Origin: Zoopage sp. CT-All
Lineage: Eukaryota > Zoopagomycota > Zoopagomycetes > Zoopagales > Zoopagaceae
Length of the DNA: 29,453 nt
Direction of reading: 5' to 3'
Assembly (NCBI GenBank): GCA_004114245.1
Contig: QZWS01000077.1
Coordinates: 1-29,453 of the forward strand
The notes below the pieces were generated by a model. The model worked only from the letters and a program-made list of their open reading frames with translations, had not been told where the DNA came from and made no database searches. Shown piece by piece: positions 19,040-29,017 of this stretch. Every line of letters begins with the position of its first letter. Position 1 is the stretch's first letter. A program made the translations under genes and the position numbers.

Positions 19040-19705
19040 ATTAACATAGTGATGTTAATTGATTGAACAATTACCCAATTTAGTCTATGCTTTGTACTAT
19101 TTGATAATCCACTTATTATAATGATTGTACTATAGGAACAAAGTAGGGAATCTCACTTGGTCTCTCATAATGCAGGTAATGCTATTAATGAGGACTAATT
19201 AAGTATTTACTAGAGGCTAAGGGGTAATAAGGCTTCTTATTCTAGCCTGATTACTCCTTATGGGGATGTTATGCTTGTTGAATGGAACCTTCTAGAATGT
19301 TCTAGAAAGTTTTTAGTATAAAAAGGAATGTATGTATGCCAAGTCTGACAAATAGACATCTCATACCACAGGACATTCTCCCAACCAACATCTGAAGTCC
19401 AGTACTAGCTAGCATCTACATTCACCACTACTACATATAGTAATGCTGCCTATACTGGTGCCAGGGATCAATGGCAACTTGATGTATTTGCAGTACAGAA
19501 GGCAGAGAAAAGAGACTACTGCAACCCTCTGCTACCTACACCATGTGACTACATGGCACACCACCCCCCATACAAATAAACCACCAATGGATCAAGGGCT
19601 AGCTAAAGCAATCAGAATCTGCATTACTGTCTACCAGACCAATAAATGTCTTGTCAAGCTTCTGCAAGCCAAAGCAGTTGCACTTTTGTATGTACACACT
19701 AGGTC
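19040..19705 (+). mobile_element. AT-rich island, probable retroelement/LTR remnant
   Basis: From about 18980 to 19705 the base composition becomes clearly more AT-rich than the genes on both sides. The 777 bp between ADE3 (start 18933) and YVH1 (stop 19711) hold no supportable gene. At 19053 a TGTTAATTG sequence could be an LTR start, and it is preceded by an 8-bp inverted repeat (ATTAACAT at 19040-19047, ATGTTAAT at 19052-19059). A heat-shock element and TATA box follow at 19284-19326, then a pyrimidine/A-rich leader and an ATG at 19443. That ATG opens a frame that only continues into the antisense of YVH1, so it is probably not a gene, or is a truncated gag. A promoter-bearing LTR in + orientation explains this best, but I found no matching 3' end (…TAACA) and no target-site duplication. 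Confidence 0.35.
19284..19326 (+). promoter_or_regulatory. Five-unit heat-shock element followed by TATA box
   Basis: Five contiguous, alternating, perfect pentamers occupy 19284-19308: GGAAC, CTTCT, AGAAT, GTTCT, AGAAA. This is the full consensus for binding of heat-shock factor trimers. TATAAAAAGG follows at 19317-19326, only 8 bp further on, oriented for + strand transcription. No host gene starts downstream on the + strand; the nearest host start codon is that of ADE3, about 350 bp away on the minus strand. Confidence 0.7.
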
Positions 19706-19710
19706 CATAG

Positions 19711-21017
19711 CTACCTACCATCGCTCACAACCACCTTATCGAGGCGAGAGTGTGGAAGGAGAAACGCCGGGACTACCCAGGCGCCACAGCCACACTGCGC
19801 CCCTGACCAGGCAAATTGGCCAAGCTTGCCTTTGCATTTGGGGCAGTCCAATCGCCCTGAAAGCTCGCCCTCTTCGGCAGCGCTCCAAGCTGGTGGTTCG
19901 ATGTTGTAGGATGTGCATTTTGGTGCGTTTTGAGCATGATTGGTGCTGCGGCGATGGTACGCAAACGCTGTTGATCCTTGGCCCGGTTCATGCGGAATTA
20001 CTGTATCTGACATTACAAGCGTAAATCTACAGCGGTAATAGGAGCTATAGATATGCTATAATAGAAACGGAACGTACCGGCAAAAGCGACATCGAAGTTC
20101 AAACGGCTTCTCAGCAACAGCAGCTATCTCCACGTCATTGGCCTCCACCTTGACCATGTCGCTTTTCATCGTCCGTTCGGGATCGAGAGATACTGCGTCT
20201 CCACTGTTGGAGCTCGGCGCAGACACTGGCAGACACCCATTGTTGTACAGCATACTGGTCGGCACATCCACCATGGTTTCCGCATCAATAGGCGTCTTCT
20301 GCACAGCAGCTAAAGGTAGTTTTGACGTCAAATAAACACCTGTCATCGCTTGTGCCTGCCGGACTTGGAGGTATCGCCGGTAATCTGCATGGGCTGGATC
20401 GACGCGGAAACCCGCGGCCTGGAATATACGCAGCTGACTTATGAACCCACTGTTTGGACTGGTAAACCATGAATATAACATCGCTTAGGTAAGAATGTCT
20501 ACCAAATGACTTTGCGCTTGGCGACGCAAAACGCAAGGGCTTCGTCCACTGACCAACGATTCTGGCGCATCAAGTAGGCTACGACAACAGTGGCACTCCT
20601 GGAGATCCCGGCCATACTTTTAACATATAAGAAACGAAACACTGGTCGCACTGCTATACCAATGGATAAGGACCTTTCCACCCGAAGCAAGTCCGCGATC
20701 GATAAATTCGTGCGCGAGCGTGAGATGCTGCAGAATATTCACCTCGGCGCTGTCCAAGATTGGCACCACATGGTACTTGAAATCCTATTCTCTCAAGTCA
20801 CTCGGTGCAGTCAGCCGTGTGGTGCATTCTTGCTTACGTCGGGGAATGCGGGGCGGGCAAGGTTGGTTACGGTCAGAACATGCGTGATGCCGTGGCGCTT
20901 GAGATGCTCGCGGTGGTTTGCTGCGCGGAAGCTGCCAACAAAGACTCCAGCGACGATTTCATGCATTTCGGTGTCCATTGCTCGGTGCGTGCCAAAGGCG
21001 GTGAAGGAGAGGGACAT
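19711..21017 (-). CDS. YVH1: Dual-specificity phosphatase Yvh1/DUSP12 (five exons)
   Basis: Protein phosphatase that also acts, through its C-terminal zinc-binding domain, in release of Mrt4 from pre-60S ribosomes. Exons: 21017-20838, 20784-20660, 20616-20503, 20458-20078, 20026-19711; 371 residues. The phosphatase domain starts GVFVGSFRAA; the acid loop is VPILDS (Asp71). The P-loop HCMAGISRS (101-109) has catalytic Cys102 and Arg108, and the intron at 20617-20659 splits the Cys codon. The C-terminal domain has RCRFCR, then CTSYNIEPPAW, LDCPKCKGKLGQFAWSGAQCGCGAWVVPAF (here two pieces of one block), the zinc ligands of this family. Introns are 43-53 nt GT-AG. An alternative start is the Met at 20978, also in a good context; the upstream ATG at 21017 would add 13 residues. 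It is tandem with TFC4, 57 bp downstream of its stop. Confidence 0.92.
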
Positions 21018-21074
21018 CGTGGAATGCAGAGTGTCCGATCAGAGACTCGGACGACGGCAAATATGAACATTATT

Positions 21075-24000
21075 TTACAATGATAGGTGCTGCTGCAACA
21101 CCATCTTGGCAAGCACTGGCGACCCCGATTGCATGTAGAGATGATGTAAATTGTACGCCGCATGTCGCGTCAGCAGGGGGTCACCATCGCCAAGGCCAAG
21201 TACTGCCTCATACCGGTCGCAGGCCTGGCTGGACAGCCCGAGCATGTGAAAGGCTCGTCCATAGTTGTACTCGACTTCGGCCGCCCCCCTTCCCCCGCGG
21301 CACCTGGCATAGCGTCCCAGAAATGACATCGCGTTCAGTACAGACCTGTGCCGGTTCTCGGTCGTTCGCTGCATGCCACGATGAAGCCACGTCACCGCCA
21401 GGCACAGTAGAATCGTCGGATCGTCGGGGAAATGAGCAAGCGACAGGGTCAGGAAGCCTACACAGTGCATCATGTCACTCACGGACTCCAGAATGCGATG
21501 GTTTACGGCAAGCTTGGATATAATTCTTGCTGACGAGTCCCATTTGGCCAACAATGACGGCCATAAGGGAGTTCACTTTTGGCGCTCCATCTAATTGGGC
21601 TGTACCGGGATGGAAGCCAGCTTCCTTGACCCATCGGACAAAGTATTTGCCGGCTGATGGATTTGAAAAGGCATCAACATCCTGAGCGTCGCTAAGCAAC
21701 GTCTTAGCTTTTCATTGCATATGCCGAATGCCAAATGCTTACCACCCCGACAACAACCAGTACAAACGGCACGGCGCGGCAAGCGACAAGGACCGTGTCA
21801 TAAGATTGCGTGATACTGTGAGGACGTGATTGGTATTTCCGAAGCGTAGTCCAATGGCTAATTCAGATCAGCGTTGAATGCTGTGACGTGCATCCTAACC
21901 ACAGAGAGCCATCAGGAATGTGCTGCAAATTTGCACATTGTCGCTCCAAGCCAGGCATCTCTGCGAGTCGGTGAGCACGCGGCAAGCTTCCGAGGCGTCA
22001 CCGATCATTGCAAGTCCAAACCCATACTGGCGCTCAGCGTCAATGCAAGCAAATATAAATCTCAGCCTACCTTGATGCAAAGTAAATGCCAAAATTCTGT
22101 CTGTCGACCGCGATATCCATCGCTGGCTGTAGAATGGTAGCATATGGTCAATTCTAAAATCCAACCTACCTAGTGTTGCGCCAGCTTTTGAACGGGCCAC
22201 GGCTTTGGGGCCACATGCCTACCAATCAGTTATGCACACAAGTCTATTCAGCAGTGAACACACGCTGCCAGCGAGAAAATACTTGGTGACGCTCCTAAAG
22301 TCCTCAACTAGAACTTTCATCGCTGCCACATAATGACCCTAGTCAACGCCATCAGCACACCATACTGCACAAATCTTTTGAACACACCACATTCGCTCCG
22401 ATATTTGGCCACTCTCGATCAATGACATCGAATCGTCGCATTGCATTAGCGACACTCAGATTCCGCTCGCGTTCAAGCTCCTCAAGCATGGCCTTGCTCG
22501 CCTTTGAAGATATCCCAGAACGGGCCAGGGCACGGCGCGTGTCCCACTCGCTCACGACTGTGGTGCGCTTGCCGCCTCTGCGCCGTGTGGCGGCAGCTGC
22601 ATCGGGTTCAAAATCCTCATCATCGCCAGCGCTGCTCTGTTCATGCTCGTCGGCAGAACCAGGCCTGTACTCACTATCCGAGTCCGATAGTTCTTCGTAA
22701 TCAAACCCTTCACCACTGTCTTGGTCGACCTTGGCTTTCATTGGTCGTGGGCCGCTTTCTTCAGTCACTGCCTCCGCTGCCACCCTTTTCATGCGATCGG
22801 CTGCAAGGCAGTCATCAGAATCGAAACGCATTGCAGGATGCGAACAGCTCACCTTCTCCGTAGAATTGCACCGATCGCATATCTTCACCCATATCCTCGT
22901 ACAGCTTTCCCAGCCGCTCCATGATAACCACATTCGTCGGTGCGACGGCATACACTATCGAGCATTAGTGGGCAACCTGATGCATGCAAACTTGCCTGCA
23001 TGAAGCGTTGTTCTGGCCATGTCGTAGTCGCCAAGATGCCTGTAGCACTCGGAGAGCTGCAGGCGTGAGTGCAAATCATCGGGGAGGTGGCCAGCAATGC
23101 CAACATACACCTCGATGGCCTCGCGGTACAGCTCGCGGGAGATGTAGGCTTCGCCCAATGAGTGATACAGATCGATGTATTGCGAGACAGGTTCGCGTAG
23201 GAGGTAGGCGAAATGGGAGTGGGCCAACTCGAACTCATCCATCATGAGGCGGCAAATGCCGAGTTTGACGCGGAGGTCGAGGAGAAGATCATTACGACCA
23301 TCGGTATACTCGTCATCGCGGGGAAATGTGTCCCATTCGCCCTCGCGCCCACGGCCCTGGAGCCGCCGCGCGCCAATTTTAACGACAGCAACAGCAGCAC
23401 TCCACTGACCCTCGTCCATGTGCAGCTCGGTAAGCATGTTGACCTCATTCCAGGAGAAAGGGGCAGGTTGGCTGCTGGCGTGCTTTGGGCCTTCTGGCGG
23501 GAGAGTGCGCTCTAACAGTCGTGTGTAGAGATGGATTGCACGCACGCGCTGGCCCTGGTCAATATACCAGGTGGCGAGTTCGCGCACTGCATCTGGATCA
23601 TCAGGCTCGAGGCGCAACAGCTGTATATTGCCTTGGAAAACACGGTCGACCAACCCGAGCTCGCGATAGAGTTCGCGGCGTGCTTTGATGAGTGCGACAT
23701 TGCGCTTGTCGATGACGATGGCCTTCGAGTAGCAGTAAATGGCGGCGTGGGGATTTCCACGCGCCATTTCGTCCTCGGCAAGCTCGACCCAGAGATCGGC
23801 ATTCCAGGCGTGGCCGGCGGCACAAAATTTCATCAGCATGGCGCGGCGGTGATCTCCGTAGTGGTCTTGAGCGATCATGGCGAGAGTGAGCCAAGCTTCA
23901 TAGCAGGCGGAATGCTGATGCAGAATATCTTTGAGCAAGGATTCGGCTTGCTTGATGTTCCCGGTGGCGTAGGCCGCATTTGCGTCGCCAAGCAGGTCGT

Positions 24001-24481
24001 TGATGTGGCGAGGAAGAGGTGCACGGCGCGTGCGGGAGCCGATCGGGCGGCCGCGCGACGGCTTTTCCGGAGCAATAACGTCGACACCGAGCGAGCTGGG
24101 CGGGGGTGCAATGTGTCGGTGTCGAGCGCGTGGCTTAGCAGCCAGCTCTGGGGCTCCGGACGACGTCGCAAGCGATTTGGAGAAGTTTGCCATGAAACGC
24201 ATGAAAGCAGCCTCGCTGTCAACGCCTGCGCCGTCGTCGTCGAGCAGTGCAGGCAGTGCGACGGTGTCCAGTGCAGCCAGATCATCGTCGCCCGAGGAGA
24301 TCCCCTCCGATCCTGAATCGCCATCGCTCTCCTCCGCAGATTCTGGCGAGAGGCCGTCGTCGCCCACATCGCCCCACCCAAACACACCGTGCGCCGCCGC
24401 CGCGCCACCCTCATCCGCTTCGCTGGCAGAGTCAACATCCGAGGCGCGGTTAGAGCGCAGCAGGTCGGAAAACAGCTCCAT
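21075..24481 (-). CDS. TFC4: TFIIIC subunit Tfc4/Sfc4, TPR protein (ten exons)
   Basis: The tau131-type subunit of RNA polymerase III factor TFIIIC, which bridges promoter-bound TFIIIC and TFIIIB. Exons: 24481-22996, 22954-22853, 22800-22388, 22338-22264, 22218-22170, 22126-22071, 22032-21900, 21857-21743, 21691-21507, 21457-21075; lengths sum to 999 codons (998 residues), near the yeast length. The N-terminus is acidic. TPR units start near residue 165 (INDLLGDANAAYATGNI, ACYEAWLTLAMIAQD, YCYSKAIVIDKRN). A charged middle (EDFEPD, RRRGGKR) is followed by LVEDFRSVTKYF and the C-terminal block TILLCLAVTWLHRGMQR, then EVEYNYGRAFHMLGL. Nine introns of 38-52 nt; eight are GT-AG and the first is GC-AG (22955-22995). 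Exons of 49, 56 and 75 nt are the least certain in sequence. It diverges from the next gene with 21 bp between starts. Confidence 0.9.
22955..22995 (-). other. GC-AG intron in TFC4
   Basis: Intron 1 starts GCAAGT after GCAG on the minus strand, the standard context of natural GC-AG introns, and ends CCACTAATGCTCGATAG with a CTAAT branch point. Splicing gives TLHAVYAVAPTNVV, the expected continuation of the TPR region. No GT donor nearby gives the required phase. Confidence 0.82.
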
Positions 24482-24502
24482 GGCGAGAGCCGGCAGTCAC
24501 AT
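24482..24502. promoter_or_regulatory. 21-bp gap between divergent start codons (TFC4 / sucraseferredoxin)
   Basis: Only 21 bp separate the TFC4 ATG on the minus strand from the ATG at 24503 on the plus strand. Transcription of one or both genes must start inside the neighbouring coding region, or one true start lies further downstream. Confidence 0.5.
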
Positions 24503-25213
24503 ATGGTCCCCCGCGTTTCTCCGCTCGGCAGTGTCGGCCGCTACACCCGTCACGTGTTACTCGCGACCGCCAATGCCGTGTGGCCCGCGCACCCCGAGCG
24601 CAGCAACCACGCGGCGTCAGAGCTGACGCGACTGCTGCGACCACCAAACAAGTTCTCGCTGTGCGATGCCGCTTCATCGGAGAGTGGTGTCGACTTGCTC
24701 GTGTTTCCCGATTCCATCCGGCTGCGACTTCCCGCTGCCGAGCTGCCCCGACTGCCGGCACTCCTCTCTGCGCCGCAGCTGGTCCATTCCTCCGTCACCG
24801 CGCTGCCGCACCGCCACGCCATCCTGGTCTGCACCCACGGCTCAGTCGATTGTCGCTGCGGCACGCACGGGACGCGTTTTCACGCGGCGCTACAGTCTCG
24901 CATTGCCCAGCGCAGGCTCGACTCTTTGGTTGGGCTCTATTGCGTCTCGCACATCGGGGGGCACAAATACGCGGGAAACATCATTGCGTATCCTGCTGGT
25001 GACTGGTACGGATATCTTGGACTGGCCACCGGTGAGAGGCTGGAACAGGAAGCCGATGCGGTGCTGGATGCAGTGGTCGGCGGGGGTACGCTGTGGCAGC
25101 AATGGAGAGGGCGGATGGCGCTGACCAACGAGGAGCAACACGAGGCCTATCGCGCCGCGATGGGCATATCCTGCGACGCATACAGCACACACGGCCTTCA
25201 TGGCAACATATAA
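24503..25213 (+). CDS. Sucraseferredoxin-like [2Fe-2S] protein (Apd1/Aim32 family)
   Basis: 236 residues from the ATG at 24503, single exon. The thioredoxin-like C-terminal domain has LVCTHGSVDCRCG (Cys110 and Cys119) and SHIGGHKYAGNIIAYP (His150 and His154). These match the two-Cys, two-His [2Fe-2S] ligand set known from yeast Apd1 and Aim32, with the same spacings (C-x8-C and H-x3-H). The WYGYL that follows is also conserved. Apd1 is linked to redox-drug sensitivity in the cytosol and Aim32 acts in mitochondria. The N-terminus here (MVPRVSPLGSVGRYTRH) is basic and lacks acids, so mitochondrial import is possible but not proven. At 236 residues it is shorter than the yeast proteins (about 310). 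It runs tail to tail into the ChAPs gene with 11 bp between stop codons. Confidence 0.88.
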   Translation: MVPRVSPLGSVGRYTRHVLLATANAVWPAHPERSNHAASELTRLLRPPNKFSLCDAASSESGVDLLVFPDSIRLRLPAAELPRLPALLSAPQLVHSSVTALPHRHAILVCTHGSVDCRCGTHGTRFHAALQSRIAQRRLDSLVGLYCVSHIGGHKYAGNIIAYPAGDWYGYLGLATGERLEQEADAVLDAVVGGGTLWQQWRGRMALTNEEQHEAYRAAMGISCDAYSTHGLHGNI

Positions 25214-25224
25214 ATGCATTCCAC

Positions 25225-27644
25225 CTAGCTGGCCGCGCCCTCGACACCAAACCTTTTGACATACGCCAGATACCGCCCGACCAGTTTCTGTGACGCCTCG
25301 CTCACATACGGTATTGATATCAGCGTGTTGTTCACCTTGCTCAGCCCACCACACTCGCGCACCAAGCGGACCAGCCCACGCGTCACCACATGCGGGTACA
25401 CCACCTCATTAAAGTGGCAGTCATGGTACTTGGCCAAATATACCGCGGCTTCTAGTGCACGTTGCACGTCGCCTCCTTCCACGTACAGTTCCAGCAGTCG
25501 CGTCCACGAATGCACCGAGAACTTGTTCGCAACAACATGCTCGTATGCCTCACGCGCCTCATCCGGCTTCAACAGCCGAGTGGCCAAATCTCCCAGCGAT
25601 TCAACATCCGCCAGGGGACGCGTGTACGCTGTGCTGTGCTTGCGGTGATGCGCCAACTCCGCCCGCCAGATCGTGTACGCTCGCAAATCCTCGTACAGCA
25701 CCATGAACAGATTGTCCAGCCACCGCTCACACAAGCGCTTGTTCGAAAATGCCGTGTAAAGCGGCTTGCTGGTGTCCACCACCGGCTTCTTGGCTGCAGC
25801 ATTCGCATCGCCACCCCGTCCCGGAGCCGTCGACGGTCGAGGGGCTGCTTCGTCTTCCTTGCTTGACGTCACCGCCACCGGCTTATCAAGCGCTTCGGGC
25901 TTGGAGATGACCACGTCGTGCTTCACCCCCTCCTCTATCGTTTCCTTCCGGGGCGCCCACACATCCTCCTCGTCGCTCTCTCCATCACTCGATTTTGCCG
26001 CTTCTGCCACAACCATCTTGTCATCGCTGCTCGTCCGACGGAGGTCGTGCACTGCAGCGTTCGGTGCATTCGACGCCGCATCCTCGCCCGCTGCTTCTTC
26101 CACGACCGTCTCCTTCGCTGCCGCCGTCTCCTCTACATGCTCGGGAATGTTCTTCAGATTCATCTCGGGCTCAGGCGACACCCGTTTCGGTATATCCTTT
26201 TCCACTGTCTTGGCCTCAGGCTGCCGCACACCTCCACCTCGTCGCACCTCCTCCTCCTGTGCCTTCACCTGTCGATATTCCTCCTCCATCACAAACACCT
26301 GTGACCGATATCGCAGCAGCTCGTCCCAACCAAACATATCCACCAGCCGCGCCAGCTTGGCATACGCTGCGGCAAACGTGCCGCGCAAGTGTGCGCCTGC
26401 AAGCCGCGGTAGACTGCCCCCATCCACATCCGCATCAAGCTCGTCGATTCTTTCCCCAGTAATCGGATCGGGCTTCACTATGTGGTGAGCTCGCGCTGGC
26501 ATTGGCATCCGCGGCCTGTCACGATCATTGAACGTAAACATGGGGCACGAATTCAGCGTCAGTAGCGCGTGGCGCGGATCCTTCAGCGCCGTGTGCACGT
26601 CAACCAGCGAGGCCCACGTCACAAACTCGCTCGGTGCCGCATCCACGGCATACCTCGCCAAATCCCGCGCCGCCTCCAACCGGCCTTTGCTGCGAAGGAA
26701 CTCGACCTGGTCCAGCAGCAGCCCGTAGCACGTCGGCGCCCGCTTCACCGCGTCATGAAGCACCCTAATCCCGCGCACCTCCTCGTCCATGCCGAAATAC
26801 GCTCGCGCCAACAGCCCGGCAATCTCAGCGTCGGCTGGCGCGAGCTTCTCAAACATACCTGCCGCGAGCTCCCACCGCCCGCTCTCGCTAAAGTATCGCA
26901 TCAGCGCACGAGTAAGGTGATTTCTCGCGTTGGTCGCGATCTGGATCTCGGGGTCGGTGCCCAGCTGTGGCGCCTTCCAGAACTGGTCTTGCACGCAGTC
27001 GAGAAAGCGCTGCTCAGCAGCCAAGTCTGGAATCGGGTCCCGACGGCGAAATCCCCGCAGCGGATACTTGTGGTCATCCGAGTACAGCAGCGCACGTACC
27101 ATTGCCGAGAGATATGTCTCATGCCAGAGCTCGGCGCTCGCTTCATGGCGGTCGCCGCGCGCATCCACCACATAGGATTCCGTCCCCCCGGGAATGTTGA
27201 CCTCCACGCGCATATCCACCCGCGAAAATGCGTTGTAACAGCAATACACGCCGGTGGTGATGCGCCATTCACGACCCTTCCCGAACCAGCCCTGCGTCTC
27301 GCCCTGCGCGTACAGCAGCGTGTTGATGTAGGCGGCGAGCGAGGCCATTGACGATGCATCCACGCCAAACGCGTGGTGGAACGACCCGAGCTGCGCTGTC
27401 GTCAGATCTTCCGATCAGAACAAGGCCAAGCACACCTTGGCATCGTCGTTTCTGACGACGTTGACCTTGGTAACGTGCGCCAGGTCGGGCGGGCCCAACT
27501 CTCGGTACTGCCCTGCCCACGCCGCGGCATCAGCAGCCGCTCTGAAAGACTGGAGCTCCTACCGATGGCCTCGGTGCGCATCTGCAGCGACTCGCCGTGG
27601 GCGGCCTCGAAGAACTCGGGCACGTCGCGCAGCGTATCTGTCAT
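25225..27644 (-). CDS. BCH1: ChAPs family exomer component (Bch1/Bud7/Chs6-like, three exons)
   Basis: Cargo adaptor of the exomer coat, which with Chs5 and Arf1 carries selected proteins such as chitin synthase from the trans-Golgi to the plasma membrane. Exons 27644-27563, 27512-27436 and 27390-25225 give 774 residues, similar to yeast Bch1. Exons 1-2 give YRELGPPDLAHVTKV; exon 3 starts LGSFHHAFGVDASSMASLAAY, both family hallmarks. TPR-like helices follow (RWELAAGMFEKLAPADAEI, then GIRVLHDAVKRAPTCYGLLL given as separate pieces). An acidic, low-complexity insert occupies about 390-540, then SNKRLCERWLDNLFMVLYED opens the conserved C-terminal part. The second intron (27391-27435, GTGTGC to GCGCAG, branch CTGAC) removes an in-frame TGA. 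Which of the paralogues it corresponds to cannot be told. Confidence 0.92.
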
Positions 27645-28056
27645 GTGAAGGCAAAAGGTCTGCTCGCACACAAAATCTCCCCCGCCTCTTTTTCGGCGGA
27701 CCCCATGTTGAGCATGCTTGTTCCCCCTATCGCTTCCACTTGAGCCGTCGTCGTCGGTCGCCTCGCGGGTACTTCTCGCGCCGCCGGCGTATGTTTGGGT
27801 GGTGGTGGTGGACGGCCGATAGGGCTGTTACAATGGGGGCTCGCGGACAGGGGGAGATGCGCCCCCAGAGTTTTTGATCCCCGACCGTGGCGGCACGGCG
27901 GGCCTAGCGCAAATGCGCAGGTTTTCTCCGGGCGGGACCGGCTCCAAGAACGGTCACGGGTGCGTTGGCGGTGAGGCGGTGGCGCACCTAGCGGGGTCTC
28001 CGAAAGGAGGCTGTCCGTCGGCTGTGGTCTACAGCGCTCCTAACGGCGCGTTTTGA
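27645..28056. other. GC-rich stretch upstream of the ChAPs gene, no supportable gene
   Basis: This holds the ChAPs promoter. Short open frames exist on the + strand, for instance a 28-codon one from the ATG at 27791 starting MFGWWWWTADRA, and a 60-codon frame up to 28056 that lacks an ATG start. Neither shows a recognisable domain, and no splice pair joining them is convincing. A GC-rich inverted repeat (GGTGCG near 27960, CGCACC near 27985) is present. Confidence 0.5.
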
Positions 28057-28916
28057 GAATCCCAAGTGGACTTTTGCACGCAGGTGTCGTAGCATATCTC
28101 CTATGTAGCCGGCTGAACTATACAGGTATTATTTCCTGCTGAAAAAAAATAAAAATAGTTAAGACTGCATTTTGGCAACCGCCCACAGTTTAAAGGCTGG
28201 CTCACCACTGCAGATTGCAGGTCGATTTCCGATAGTAAGAACTTGACACAAGAGTGGAAGGTTGGATTTTTGAGGATCTGGGGTTTGGGGAGCCAGCATC
28301 CTGGACCATTTCAGGCTAGCTCCAGTGGCAAAATTACTACTGACAGTAGCAGGTACACAAGTCATTAGCCCTGGAATACTGTCACAGTCTCTTTTTTTCT
28401 TGTCTTGTCAATACCAGTGTTGACCATAATAAACCCTATTATCTCCTTTCCTTTCTCTATACTATCTCCTCCTTTTGAATTAGTTATCATAGATACCACA
28501 GAAAGCACCCATAGCCCCAGACCATGATCTTGCATATAATCTTTGCTAGGTCTAGCAGGGCATTAGAGATGGTCACCATGACAATGTCCATGCCTATGGT
28601 AAACTTATTTTCTGCATCTGTATAGCCCGCAACTATAATGTCCTTTATATTCCTTACCTCCAGAGTGTGGAGCAGATAGACGGCTGAAGAGCAGTCTCTT
28701 TTCTGTTTACAACAATACATTAAGTTCCGCAGATCCTTGGTCCCCCCTCCACCTTCTCCGCCACTCTCCTCTTCACCATTCCCATACAGAGTCTTTACAG
28801 CCTTGCAAATTGCACTGGTGGTCCTGGTTGTTGTGGATAAACTCCAAATAATCTCAAAAAACCCTAAATCCCAAATCCCAAGAACCAAGTTCTGGGTATA
28901 TAGGCTAACCCCAAGT
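28057..28916. other. AT-richer non-coding stretch between host DNA and retroelement
   Basis: Composition changes near 28057 from GC-rich to AT-richer. There is an A-tract at about 28143-28157, a T-tract near 28392, and pyrimidine-rich runs at 28440-28475 and 28742-28770. A minus-strand open frame of 160 codons (28487-28969) has no ATG at its head, crosses the LTR boundary and shows no domain, so I do not call it. A TATATA sequence near 28907 lies just beyond the 101-bp candidate LTR. The region may contain the rest of a longer LTR or an older element into which this one inserted. Confidence 0.45.
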
Positions 28917-29017
28917 TGTGAGGGCTCCAAGGTGGATCTGGTGAAGCTAGTATGTATTGGGACCAACACTGGTGTTGGTCGGATAGAGAAGAAAAGACTT
29001 GTCTGCTAACCCTCACA
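28917..29017 (-). repeat. Candidate 3' LTR, 101 bp, with 8-bp terminal inverted repeats
   Basis: The segment directly after the polypurine tract starts TGTGAGGG and ends CCCTCACA, a perfect 8-bp inverted pair with the TG…CA ends required of an LTR. Inside it, 28961-28980 holds two 9-bp arms (GACCAACAC and GTGTTGGTC) around TG. At 101 bp it would be far shorter than usual chromovirus LTRs, and a TATATA lies just outside it, so the real LTR may extend to lower coordinates. Confidence 0.45.

Noticed and set aside
19443-20024. + strand frame of 193 codons
   Set aside because: Its second half is exactly antisense to YVH1 coding exons and its first half shows no domain; kept only as part of the retroelement-remnant idea.
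27415-27417. In-frame TGA in the ChAPs gene as a stop, recoding or pseudogene mark
   Set aside because: It lies inside a well-formed 45-nt GT-AG intron with a CTGAC branch point; splicing restores the conserved sequence.
27791-28056. Small + strand frames starting MFGWWWW or ending APNGAF
   Set aside because: Short, no domain, no convincing splice pair, and the second lacks an ATG.
28487-28969. Minus-strand frame of 160 codons next to the retroelement
   Set aside because: No ATG at its head, crosses the LTR end, low-complexity Gly/Glu run and no recognisable domain.
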